Assembly: GCA_027924585.1 (NCBI GenBank)
Contig: BSBM01000050.1
Coordinates: 992,001-1,056,000 of the forward strand
From: Larix kaempferi
Taxonomy: Eukaryota; Streptophyta; Pinopsida; Pinales; Pinaceae
Reading direction: 5' to 3'
DNA length: 64,000 bases
Shown: positions 34,245 to 46,200 of the stretch, piece by piece
Layout: each line of letters starts with the position of its first letter
Position numbering within the stretch: position 1 is the first letter of the stretch
Position numbers and translations under genes: made by a program
The notes under the pieces: generated by a model
Seen by the model: only the letters and a program-made list of their open reading frames with translations
Databases searched by the model: none
What the model was told of the DNA's origin: nothing

Positions 34245-35559
34245 ATAACACTTATATATCTTGTTGAGAAATGCATCTTGGAGATGATACTAAATCTTGC
34301 TGTCACTTTAATTGATTCTTCATGACTTTGGCCTTGTATCCATGAAATATCTTCATGAAATTGTAATCTTATGTTCTTTCCTCTTTGTATGAATCATGAG
34401 TGAAAGGATCCATGTGCACCAAATTAGCTAAATCACTGATATCTATTGAGATATGATTTTAAATCTATGAGGCATTAACCATAAAGATATGGTTTAACAC
34501 ATTATAAGTTGCAAAAAGATGGCATTTAGAGTAGAATATTTTTATTTCCTCTCATGGAAATCCCATATAAAACCTATGCGGCATTAACCGTTTAAAATAT
34601 ATGGGACATTAGCCATTTAAAATCTATGGTTCACTGACCATGAGATCCCTCCAGACGTTACATTATGGATCAATCGAACTAGATGGAAAAGTTTAGTGTC
34701 AGGTCATAATAGTTTAGTCCTACCTATTAAGTTTATAGAGAGATTTAGGATTGATCGCCAATTTGGTGTGTAACTTGTAGTTGTTTGCCTTGCATTGGAA
34801 ATGCTATGCAACTATAAAACAAAAGTAGAACAGAACATGGAGTAGAATAGAACCTGCTCGAGCAGCAGATGCAGGGGTCTCGCTGCAGAAGGGTGAGATG
34901 TTTGGTTGAGAAGCAAATGCAGGGGATGGGCTTCCACAACGGAAGAATGAACAGGGAGAGGCAAGATGCCAATTTTAATTCACCAACATTTACGACAAAG
35001 TGACAAGTGCATACCGAGGAAACTGACATGTCATACTTAGTTGGAGATTGGAATGCTTGGAGTTTGAAATGCCAAAAATAGGTACAAAAGTTGAGAGTGG
35101 TGTAATGATCAAAGCATAATTATTGGACAAAAATTAATTAGACTAAGGTATAGATTAATTACAATTTGCATTCCCTTGTTGCTACAATTCAACAAACTTG
35201 CAACATCTACCGGCTTGGTATAGAGGTAGACCATCATAAAAGAGAAATCCAATTTTTTTAGATATAGAGAAAATACACCAGGAATTTGAGAGGATGGAAG
35301 ATGTATTGAACTATGAAATGCAGATGGGTGCTAATTCTCATGTAAAGAGAAAAGATTGGCATTCTATGTGTTGACACTAAGGTTTGAGAATGACTAAATC
35401 CAAAAAGTTTGCTAAAATGTCCAAAAAAGGAAGAAATTATCACAAAGGAGGTTGAAGAAAAGGTTGACAATTCAAAAACAAGAGGAAAAAACCCACTTAT
35501 GCAAAGTCCGAAAGAAAATTTGTGAAAAGATTAAACCCCGATCAAGTTTCGGTGGCGGA
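34245..35559. other. No supported gene
   Basis: Probably more decayed retroelement upstream of the integrase piece, but no motif can be read. Short minus frames at 34745-35029 and 35258-35470 have no family signal. Confidence 0.4.
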
Positions 35560-36321
35560 GATGTCAACAATCCCGATCAACGGCCGATATTGCTTCCCGC
35601 ATCGCCAAAGTGATCGGTGGCAAATAGATGTGGGCGGTAGCGGACTCAATACCGCCGGGACACGTGTCCAAACCTCATCCTTCCGCATATGTAATATAGC
35701 GGTAAAGGAAACCACCATAGCGCCGGGCGGAACCACCAAATATGGAAGCGCGGTGGGGTCAGTACACGTGGCAGGGTGGGGACCTGATACGTGGCAGATA
35801 GAGCAAGCGTGGCGGGGTCATATCACATGGCGTATACTTTGTAGCAATCGAAGGGCCGATATAAACCTTAGTCAAATCAACGGCCATTGTTTCATCCGCA
35901 TCTAGGAAGGTGCACACTGGATATGAGGAAGAGCGGTCGCGGAGAATAAACCACTCGAACAGGTGTCAGTAGGTGGCTGATCCGCGCAGAAAATAAACCC
36001 GAAAAGAAAACAGCGTTTTGATCGCGGATACCACCAGATGGAATAAAGGGAGGCGAGATCTGACGGTCCAAAACAAAGTCTCGAGATCAATGGTCAGATA
36101 TGAACCGCATTCATAAAGGTGAAGGGAAGTTAATTCAAAAGTCATATAAAACAAAATAGGCTCCACATAACGGCATTCTGCATGTGTCACTATCCAGAAG
36201 AGCTCTGAAGACTGGTGGAGATCTGCGATTGCGACAGAAGGCGAAAGGCGGGTACATACAGGTAGGGTCGGGTTACCTGTCTTACTTTTTTAAACAGAAT
36301 TTTGTTTAAAGAAACGTTTAA
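35560..36321 (+). promoter_or_regulatory. GC-rich promoter with G-box/ABRE-like motifs and TATA box
   Basis: The region is clearly GC-richer than its flanks. It has CACGTG at 35661-35666 and 35765-35770 (the latter in the ABRE form CACGTGGC) and ACGTGGC at 35789-35795. TATAAAA lies at 36145-36151, about 170 bases before the ATG at 36322, leaving a 5' UTR of roughly 140 bases. Stress/ABA-type regulation is an inference from the ACGTGGC motifs only. Confidence 0.55.
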
Positions 36322-39300
36322 ATGGAGACTGTGCACGATATAGACGTTTTTAAATCAAAAGAAGCCCTAGAGGATAGAGACGAAGACGTCTACGATACCC
36401 TAATTAGGTTTCCAATATCTGATATAAAAATGAGGTTGTGTGAATTGTTAAAGGAAGGGACAGACCCCCACAGAGTTCACCAGTCGTCTTTGATAGCCTT
36501 TTGCCCCGACCAAATCCCTTCTTTCCCAGAATTCGTATCATGGTGTGTCGAAAATTACTCCCGGGAAGAGAAAGTCGTTCTAAACAGCCAAAAGACCCAA
36601 GTCATTTGCGAATTAAAGCCAGCAGAGTTAATTAAAGCCCTAGAAGTAGATTGTTCCCAAACCCTTGACCCTGAGGTTTTCTCTGAAGTCTCCGTTATTG
36701 AAAATTATCATCATGTTTCTCAAAATGATAGGGAAATGTTTTTGTCATCGTGTCTCAAGCCAGAGACCAGCATTTCGGAGGTCCCATACCCTATAGATAT
36801 CAAGCTTTTTAATGAAAATACCCAGTTAGTTTTGACATTATTGGCCGTAGTTCTAGGTTTGGATACGGATTTGTATGTAACTGAGTTTCAATTGAGTTTA
36901 TTGTACAAAATGAGTACAGTCCAGTCAGGGATTGGTGAAAATCAAATCCCTCGACTTAATTTTGAAGCATTTTTAACAGAAAAGATTCACGACCAGATGG
37001 TCAATTTTCCTACTCTCAGACATTTCAGGTTTCAGGCCTTTTTGATGAAAATGATTATGACAGCCAGTCAAGACGAGTTGCAGTTCCCAGAAATCATTTT
37101 CACGACTTTACTAGAAAATAACATGTTCAATTACACCAATTACATGCTTTCAGAGATTTATAGAATGATTTTTGGAAAAAATCTGCCTAGAGTACTACCG
37201 GAAATGCAGGCATCCATGCAATTGAGTACAGAATACGCAACAGGAGACTGGTTTTTGTCGAAAGACAGTACAGTAATCAGATTATATGGGTTCAGACATA
37301 AACCCTATGTGTTACCCAGCTTTTCTTACTTTAAGGGTTTTTGCCTTGGAATTCTTAAGACAAAAGTTGATTGTGGAAGATAACAATTTTTTGGTTCACA
37401 AACAAGCTACAGACATTAAATACCCATTCACATTTGGTCCGTTCACAGTAAGGAATAAGAATGCTGTAGTGTATATAGAGAATTTGTTGACGGATATGAA
37501 TTTTGAGTCAGATACGGCTATGGAGTATGACCCGTTAAACATCATATCAAAACGAAGAACGGAGCATCGTATCAAGGCCCTGAACCATCAGATTGTCGAA
37601 GGAATGTCGGACAGAGCCAATTGGCTAGAATATAATGAAGAAATCATTCCGGATGCATCCGACAAAGAAATGGCATTGATTGACACAACAACAGGGACAG
37701 AAAGCGAAATAGATAGTGCATTGGTTGGATCTAAAAGACCCATACAGGACATAATGATCATTGAAGATGAAGAAACAGAAAGAGGTAAAAGATTGAAAAT
37801 GAATGAACCACAAGAGTTAACAACAATTTCAGAAGAGGCTAAAACAACTGAAAAAGAAATACCAGAGGTTACAGTTAAAGAGTACAACATTGAAGAAACC
37901 CCTGTAGAGGGTGATGTAAATAGACCCCAGAGTATCATGGATGTGTTTGATGAGCATAGTCGAAATAAACAGGAGTCCGCGAAACAAACCAGTCAATTGT
38001 TTCCGAAGGTTAGAAGTATATCTGAGACTGATGTAAGCTTATTTACTAGCAGAAATATCAGGGAAAATACCTTGAAATTTTCAGTTGTCACAAAAAATAA
38101 GATTTCAGAAATGAATTTAGATTTGTCTAAAATAAATGCCCCGGATAAAATTTTATTGCATAGACAAACTGGAGAAGTCATATATTCAAACTATTTGGGA
38201 GCCATATTAAGAGCAGACAAGTTGAAAAGTTCAGTGGATAAATTGAACAATCAATTGAGACAAGAGAAGGCAGAGAATAAGTCTCGACAGCAACAGATTA
38301 AAAAATTGCAAGCAGATTTGATAAATAAAGAAGGAGATGCAGCAACCAAACTGCTCAAAGAGAAAGACGATACGATCCAAATGTTGAGAAAAAAATTAAA
38401 AATTCCAGACACTGTACTCATCCAAGGAGCAGAATTGACAATATTGGAAAAAGAAAAAGAAGAATTATCTAATGAAGTCAATGATGTTACTGCTAAAAAT
38501 GTTAAAGCTTTCTGATGAAAAAGATCGGTGGGAAAAAGAGAAAATCATTTTAGAAGAACAGTTGGCAGAAGCGAGGAAAAGATTAGCAGGAAGTGGTCAG
38601 CAACAAGTACAAACAGACACACAGGAAGATAAAACGGGAGTAGATGATATTTTACAGGCTATGTCCCAGGTAAGCTTAAGGGAAAATGAAATCAAAGAAT
38701 TGAAGGTTGAAATACAGAAGCTGACAGAAGAGAATGAAATAAAAAATAAAGAAATAAAAACCTTGCAAACAAAGAATCAGGAATTAAGTAATAATAATAA
38801 AGGATTAGCAGCTCATGTGACAGGGCAAGCTGCTATGCAAGGTTGTAAACACCTGGTGTGGGACCAAATTATAAAAGAAGTTGAGAAACTAAGACCATAT
38901 CTGGATTACATAAGAGTCAAAGAAAAGGTGGTCAAAGATGCCTTCGAAAGTTGCAGAGCCGTCAGGGAAAGCTTAAATAAAAAGCCAAAAGACGTAGCCC
39001 AGAAAGCAATAACATTTTTAAACAGTCTAACTGAAGCAGACCTGACAGCCATGAATATAACGAACAGAATTTCAGTCATCACATGGGCCAGAAGGATCTT
39101 GGGTAAATACTCGCATGTTGAGAATGTTGAAGCTAAAGCTGGAGCAATACGGGAAGAAGTAGTAAAGTTCAAAAAGCAATTTGAAAAATTAGTAAACAAA
39201 GGGTTCCCTACTTTTTGGAATGAAAACAATGAATTAATTCCTCCGAATGATTATAAGAGATTGCTGTTTGATATAAGGATGGATCACAGAAAGTTCCACC

Positions 39301-39530
39301 AGCTTGATCATATGCTTACAGGGAAAATTTTAATGGAGAAAATATCAGAGGATTTTGAAATTTTAAATATGGTAATCTCAACCTGTGGAAACCTTCTTCC
39401 TGTTTCTTATGCAGGTCATGTTGAAATGCGAGTCTTGGTGAAGGAAATGACCAACTATGACTTACCCGCGGCCGACCAGTGGACTTATGTGGAAAAATAT
39501 GGAAGGAAAAGATATTCTGTCCATTCATAG
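36322..39530 (+). CDS. Unknown coiled-coil protein, about 1,068 aa, with two frameshifts
   Basis: The reading frame runs 36322 to about 37338 (frame 1), about 37342 to about 38495 (frame 2) and about 38499 to 39530 (frame 3). Each change is explained by one extra base in a five-base homopolymer (T run 37338-37342; A run 38495-38499). Amino-acid style continues smoothly across both. The N-terminal 350 residues are globular and of unknown family. Residues about 400-540 are acidic and low-complexity with KRRTEHR and RGKRLK basic patches. A long coiled coil covers about 38200-38830 (DKLNNQLRQEKAENK..., LRENEIKELKVEIQKL). A helical C-terminal domain ends at 39530. A TATA box lies upstream and AATAAA at 39813. 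It resembles nothing I can name; a gag-like protein of a non-autonomous element or a lineage-specific gene are both possible. It could be a recent pseudogene, or the indels could be sequencing errors. Confidence 0.65.
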
Positions 39531-39545
39531 AGGCTTTCAAAACTC

Positions 39546-39596
39546 TCGCCAAGTGGCGAAAAGATGATATTCAAAATTTTTGCCAAGTGGCAAAAA
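39546..39596 (+). repeat. Two consecutive AAGT-loop hairpins in the 3' UTR
   Basis: 39546-39559 (5-bp stem) and 39577-39596 (8-bp stem) both form stems closed by CC-AAGT-GG. The lower stem differs (TCG/CGA versus TTTTTG/CAAAAA) but is complementary in each. They begin 15 bases after the stop codon. Confidence 0.75.
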
Positions 39597-39812
39597 GATA
39601 CTTTTATTTTAAATTTGTAATATTATTTGGAGACAGTTATCTATTGCTCAAAGACAGTTATCTTTTAAGTTAAAATATTTTCAGTTATTAGTTAAAAGAA
39701 GCAGTAATGTCAAGCTTCTTCCAAATTTTGTATAAGAACAATGAGAGTCATTGTTGAGGGGGTTGGAAATTTTTTGAGAGACAGTGTATGTTTGGAGATC
39801 TATTTTTTGATA

Positions 39813-39818
39813 AATAAA
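39813..39818 (+). terminator. Polyadenylation signal AATAAA
   Basis: An AATAAA hexamer 283 bases after the stop codon of the coiled-coil gene, followed by TG-rich sequence (GTGTTGATC, CAGTCCGTTTTTT), fits a plant polyA region. With the TATA box at 36145 it defines a transcript of about 3.7 kb. Confidence 0.45.
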
Positions 39819-40055
39819 AGCAGTACAGTGAAAATACCCATCTTTTGAGACCAGAGATTCATGTGTTGATCAGCTTTACAGTCCGTTTTTTCTTTATCTT
39901 TATATGTGCATGTTCACTTCCTTTGTTATATCTTCCATTATGTTTTTCTTCTATATTTAAATGAATGTCTGAAATAATTCGAGATTCATACTGGTTATGC
40001 CTCGTTTTATATCATTTAAATATTCACTATTTTCTCCAAAGTTGACAATGGAGAA

Positions 40056-40391
40056 AAGTTGGAACTTATTATGGTGGAGGAAGGGTTGTTGCAGGTTATG
40101 TTATGGTTTTGATAATTGATGTCACTCAACCACATTTGATTGTGGAATATGTTGATGAAGGGGACACACATCCATGGAGGACTACAGATTTGAGGCACAC
40201 CATAGGTAAATCAAACACCAAAGCATGTGTTAAGAATTATTCATAGTTTATTGAATGTTTTTTTGAGAAAATACTAAGTTTGTTATGTTTGGTGTACAGG
40301 TGCAAATGTTTGTTCAACATTTTCTATTGGAGACAAAGTAGATCTTTTACAACATGGAGTGAAGGTGGGTGAGGGCTCCATATTCAATACA
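40056..40391 (+). pseudogene. Partial copy of the DUF7869-gene repeat unit (exon-intron-exon)
   Basis: The sequence is nearly identical to 43341-43674. It starts inside module B, includes the full 94-bp intron (GTAAATC...TGTACAG), and stops inside module A after AATACAGAGC. The expected continuation is missing, and parts of it occur in inverted orientation downstream (40434-40459 and 40669-40705). It is a rearranged, dead fragment. Confidence 0.9.
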
Positions 40392-40459
40392 GAGCATAGT
40401 GTTTATAAATGTTTATAAATGACAAGCTTTAAATTCTAACCACTATGCATCCTTTCTTT

Positions 40460-40668
40460 TTTTTAGACTGAAACAGACTGTTGTGGAGATCCGGCTCGAT
40501 TGCGATCTTGACCGTAGAGCTTAACAGATAAGCGAATAACACGGCAGTCCAGCAGATATTCCTTGTCAGGGTCTTTTTTGTCTTAAGGGAGATTGCATAT
40601 TGATTCTCTGTCATTAATAGATAAAATACTCCTGCCCAGGAGCACGGCCCTGTTTGCCTCAGCGTCAG
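40460..40668 (-). mobile_element. SINE-like or short LINE 3' insertion, 9-bp target-site duplication
   Basis: A 209-bp insert is flanked by CCTTTCTTT (40451-40459 and 40669-40677) and starts with a T-run, so it is a minus-strand retroposon with an A tail. It splits the inverted piece of the DUF7869-gene repeat, so it arrived after the inversion. I do not recognise the family. No RNA polymerase III box is certain. Confidence 0.75.
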
Positions 40669-40799
40669 CCTTTCTTTACAATATTTCCATGAACCTTATT
40701 CTCATGTTGACATGTCCAAAAGTTATTCATCTAACGAGTTAAATGATGGTCTCTATGGGATAGGCTATTATGAATCTTTAGGAAATGTGAACTTAAAGA

Positions 40800-42530
40800 G
40801 ATTCTTATTATTTTTCTATTGGACTGTTAGCTTTCCTTCTAGCGTAAATATGTGTTCTTATCCTAGAAGAAAATGCTTATGCTAGAAGGAGAGCTAGCAG
40901 TCGCTAGCTTTCCTTGATCTTGTGCCATGTGCTTATTTGAAAATAGAGTGCATGGCACAAGCTCAAGGTATAAGCTAGCAACCACCAATCGCCATGGACA
41001 AGATTTTTCTATTGGAAAGCTAGTGACTGCTTGCTTTCTTTCTAGCATAAGTATGTGTTATTATCCTAGAAGGAAATGCTTATGCTAGAAGGAAAGCTAG
41101 CAGTCGCTAGCTTTCCTTGATCTTGTGCCATGTGCTTATTTGAAAATAGAGTACATGATACAAGTTCAAAGTATAAGCTAGCAACCACCAATCACCAAGC
41201 CCAGGGTTTTTCTATTGGAAAGCTAGTGACTGCTAGCTTTCCTTCTAACATAAGCATGTGTGTCATGCTAAAAGGAAATGCATTTGCTAGAAGGAAAGGT
41301 AGCATTCGTTAAAAATAGAGTACATGGCACAAGCTCAAGGTATAAGCTAACAACCACCAATCACCATGGACAGGGTTTTTGTATTGGAAAGCTAGCGACT
41401 GTTAGCTTTCCTTCCTGCATAAGCATGTGTGTTTATGATAGAAGGAAATTCTTATGCTGCAAGGAAAGCTAGCAGTCGCCAGCTTTCTTTGATCTGTTGC
41501 CATGTTCTTATTTCAAAATAGAGCACATGACACAAGCTCAAAGTATAATCTAGCAACCACCAATCACCATGGACAGGATTTTTGTATTGGAAAGCTAGCG
41601 ACTGCTAGCTTTCCTTCTAGCATAAGTATGTGTTATTATCCTAGAAGGAAATGCTTATGCTAGGAGGAAAGCTAGCAGTCGCTAGCTTTCCTTGATCTTG
41701 TGCCATGTGTTTATTTCAAAATAGAGCAGATGGCGCAAGCTGAAGGTATAAGCTAGCAACCACCAATCACCACGGACAATGTTATCAATTGGAAAGCTAA
41801 CGACTGCTAGCTGTCCTTCATGGCTAGAGTTTTTCTATTAGAAAGCTAGCAATTGTTATCTTTCCTTCTAAGCATGTGTGCTTATGCTAGAAGGAAATGC
41901 TTATGCTAGAAAGAAAGCTAGCAGTCGCTAGCTTTCCTTTATCTTGTGCCATGTGCTCTATTTTGAAAGAAGAACACGGAACAAGATCAAGGAAAGCTAG
42001 CATAAGCATTTCCTTCTGGCATAACCACACATGTCATGTGCTCTATTTTGAAATAAGAACATGGCAACAGATCAAAGAAAGCTGGCGACTGCTAGCTTTC
42101 CTTGTAGCATAAGAATTTCCTTCTATCATAAACACATGCTTATGCAAGAAGAAAAGCTCAAGGTATAAGCTAGCAACCACCAATCACCATGCCCAGGGTT
42201 TATCTATTAGAAAGCTAGCGACTACTAGCTTTCATTTTAGCATAAATGTGTGTGCTTATGCTATAAGGAAATGCTTAGGCTAGAACGAACGCTAGTAGTC
42301 TCTAGCATTTCTTGATTTTGTGCCATGTGCTTATTTCAAAATAGAGTACATGGCAGAAGACCAAGGTATAACTTAGCAACCACCAATCACCATGCCTAGG
42401 GTTTTTCTTCTGGAAAGCTAATGAGTGCTAGCTTTTCTTCTAGCATAAGCATGTGTGCTTATGCTAGAAGGAAATGCTTATGCTAGAAGGAAAGCTAGTA
42501 GTCGCTAAGCTAGGAGTCGCTTATAATTCA
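40800..42530. repeat. Nested-palindrome satellite, second array
   Basis: Same unit as at 10290-12775: the AACCACCAATCACC phrase recurs near 40980, 41182, 41350, 41550, 41760, 42176 and 42380, with the GCTAGC-centred and CTTGTGCCATGTG palindromes. Orientation is the same as in the first array. Copies near 41940-42120 are partly inverted and more diverged. Open frames inside are artefacts. Confidence 0.9.
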
Positions 42531-43245
42531 AAAAACTTCTATTATGTATTAGTATACTAATAGTGGCTTGGGATTTTGTAGGACTCTAGTTCCATATAGA
42601 TGTTATTCTTCACTAATCTACAATATAGGTTTAGAAGACACCAAATAACTATTTTCGGGAGTACTTAAAATAGGGATGACTCCAATCAAGGATATTTGAA
42701 TTTACTTTGAACAATTGATACAAAAAATAAATCTCAGTGAGACATGATTATACAAACTTGCATGATCAATCATGGTTGGATTCCAACCTACTTAATAACT
42801 ACCTTCAATACTATTACAAGTTCCATGATTATACAAACTTGCATGATCGATCATGGCTGGATTCCAACCTACTTAATAACTACCTTCAATACTATTACAA
42901 GTTCTTAAGTATGGAAAATTTTTAGACATTTTTACAAGTTTTTCTAAGAATAGTTTTGTGTTTGTATTAAGATTATATACATTGATAACCAATCTTGTTT
43001 TGATTACGCTTTGTAGCTCCATCATAATTTATATGTAAAGTCCCTTTTGGCGGTGGGGACTAAATGGTGGGGAACAAGGTTTAATTTGCACAACAAAATG
43101 ATGCCATACCCTTTTTAGCTATTACAAGTACATTATTTTTTTGTAGATTGTGTTTTGCCTAAAATATAAGAGCACACTTTACATGGTTTAACCTTAACTA
43201 CAAATTATAATTCAATTGTGTGTTACAAAATTTGTAGGAGCGACA
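42531..43245. other. Upstream flank of the DUF7869 gene; 81-bp tandem duplication
   Basis: 42743-42823 and 42824-42904 are near-identical direct repeats that keep an open frame. The rest is AT-rich. An acceptor-like TTTGTAG at 43231-43237 just before the first coding exon suggests there may be a non-coding exon upstream. No TATA box is certain. Confidence 0.6.
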
Positions 43246-46200
43246 ATGGAAAGTATAATTTTCACAAAAGGGGACTATGTTGACGTCCTGGTTAATGGTC
43301 AAGTTATTGGGCTAGGAAAGGTTGAATCTACAGAAGTTGGAACTTATTATGGTGGAGGAAGGGTTGTTGCAGGTTATGTTATGGTTTTGATAATTGATGT
43401 CACTCAACCACATTTGATTGTGGAATATGTTGATGAAGGGGAGACACATCCATGGAGGACTACAGATTTGAGGCACACCATAGGTAAATCAAACACCAAA
43501 GCATGTGTTAAGAATTATTCATAGTTTATTGAATGTTTTTTTGAGAAAATACTAAGTTTGTTATGTTTGGTGTACAGGTGCAAATGTTTGTTCAACATTT
43601 TCTATTGGAGACAAAGTAGATCTTTTACAACATGGAGTGAAGGTGGGTGAGGGCTCCATATTCAATACAGAGCTTGGGAATAAGGTTCATGGAAAGATTG
43701 TAAAGAAAGGATGCATAGTGGTTAGAATTGAGAAGGTGTTAGAAAATGATGCTCCTTTACCACATCCAACTGGATTTGAGGAAACACTAGGGGGTGCAAT
43801 AGAATCTTATGAGATTTGGCCAGAAATAGATTTGAAACCTCATTGTGAAGATCAACCCATAAATATTCCACAAGATAGGGATGCAAGTATAATTTTCACA
43901 AAAGGGGACTATGTTGACCTCCTGGTTAATGGTCAAGTTATTGGGCTAGGAAAGGTTGAATCTACAGAAGTTGGAACTTATTATGGTGGAGGAAGGGTTG
44001 TTGCAGGTTATGTTATGGTTTTGATAATTGATGTCACTCAACCACATTTGATTGTGGAATATGTTGAAGGGGACACACATCCATGGAGGACTACAGATTT
44101 GAGTCACACCATAGGTAAATCAAATACCAAAGCATGTGTTAAGAATTATTCATACTTTATTGAATGTTTTTTTGAGAAAATACTAAGTTTGTTATGTTTG
44201 GTGTACAGGTGCAAATGTTTGTTCAACATTTTCTATTGGAGACAAAGTAGATCTTTTACAACATGGAGTGAAGGTGGGTGAGGGCTCCATATTCAATACA
44301 GATCTTGGGAATAAGGTTCATGGAAAGATTGTAAAGAAAGGATGCATAGTGGTTAGAATTGAGAAGGTGTTAAAAAATGATGCTCCTTTACCACATCCAA
44401 CTGGATTTGAGGAAACACTAGGGGGTGCAATAGAATCTTATGAGATTTGTCCAGAAATAGATTTGAAACCTCATTGTGAAGATCAACCCATAAATATTCC
44501 ACAAGATAGGGCTGCAAGTATAATTTTCACAAAAGGGGACTATGTTGACCTCCTGGTTAATGGTCAAGTTATTGGGCTAGGAAAGGTTGAATCTACAGAA
44601 GTTGGAACTTATTATGGTGGAGGAAGGGTTGTTGCAGGTTATGTTATGGTTTTGATAATTGATGTCACTCAACCACATTTGACTGTGGAATATGTTGATG
44701 AAGGGGACACACATCCATGGAGAACTACAGATTTGAGGCACACCATAGGTAAATCAAATACCAAAGCATGTGTTAAGAATTATTCATACTTTATTGAATG
44801 TTTTTTTGAGAAAATACTAAGTTTGTTATGTTTGGTGTACAGGTGCAAATGTTTGTTCAACATTTTCTATTGGAGACAAAGTAGATCTTTTACAACATGG
44901 AGTGAAGGTGGGTGAGGGCTCCATATTCAATAGAGAGCTTGGGAATAAGGTTCATGGAAAGATTGTAAAGAAAGGATGCATAGTGGTTAGAATTGAGGTG
45001 GTGTTAAAAAATGATGCTCCTTTACCACATCCAACTGGATTTGAGGAAACACTAGGGGGTGCAATAGAATCTTATGAGATTTGGCCAGAAATAGATTTGA
45101 AACCTCATTGTGAAGATCAACCCATAAATATTCCACAAGATAGGGCTGCAAGTATAATTTTCACAAAAGGGGACTATGTTGACCTCCTGGTTAATGGTCA
45201 AGTTATTGGGCTAGGAAAGGTTGAATCTACAGAAGTTGGAACTTATTATGGTGGAGGAAGGGTTGTTGCAGGTTATGTTATGGTTTTGATAATTGATGTC
45301 ACTCAACCACATTTGATTGTGGAATATGTTGATGAAGGGGACACACATCCATGGAGAACTACAGATTTGAGGCACACCATAGGTAAATCAAACACCAAAG
45401 CATGTGTTAAGAATTATTCATAGTTTATTGAATGTTTTTTTGAGAAAATACTAAGTTTGTTATGTTTGGTGTACAGGTGCAAATGTTTGTTCAACATTTT
45501 CTATTGGAGACAAAGTAGATCTTTTACAACATGGAGTGAAGGTGGGTGAGGGCTCCATATTCAATACAGATCTTGGGAATAAGGTTCATGGAAAGATTGT
45601 AAAGAAAGGATGCATAGTGGTTAGAATTGAGAAGGTGTTAAAAAATGATGCTCCTTTACCACATCCAACTGGATTTGAGGAAACACTAGGGGGTGCAATA
45701 GAATCTTATGAGATTTGGCCAGAAATAGATTTGAAACCTCATTGTGAAGATCAACCCATAAATATTCCACAAGATAGGGCTGCATTCACATGTACAAGGG
45801 TTTCTCTTACACATGGATGCATAGGAACAATTATGTGCATTGCCAAAGGAATGATAGTTAATGTCCATGAGGATGACATGGTTGTGGGTGAAACACTAGG
45901 TGAAGATAACTTTGGTGTTTTTGTGGAAGAGATACATGGGTATTGTGAAAGATGCAAGATTGGGGATAAGTCTATACATGGATTGGTTAGATGGCCAATA
46001 CATAAATTGGTGGACAACATAGGTGAGATGTTAAGGGTCAAGACAAAGTACAAAGATCCACCCATGGAAATGCTGATATGGGATGTTATAGAGGATACAA
46101 GTCCTTTATACCAATGGGATGGGGATCTTTATAATCAAAAAGATCAAGATGTCAATGTTCTTAATGCATCGAGGCCATATAAAAATATTAAACGAGCTAT

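Noticed and set aside
8681-42530. The two satellite arrays as inverted arms of one giant foldback element
   Set aside because: Both arrays have the same orientation, so they cannot be opposite arms.
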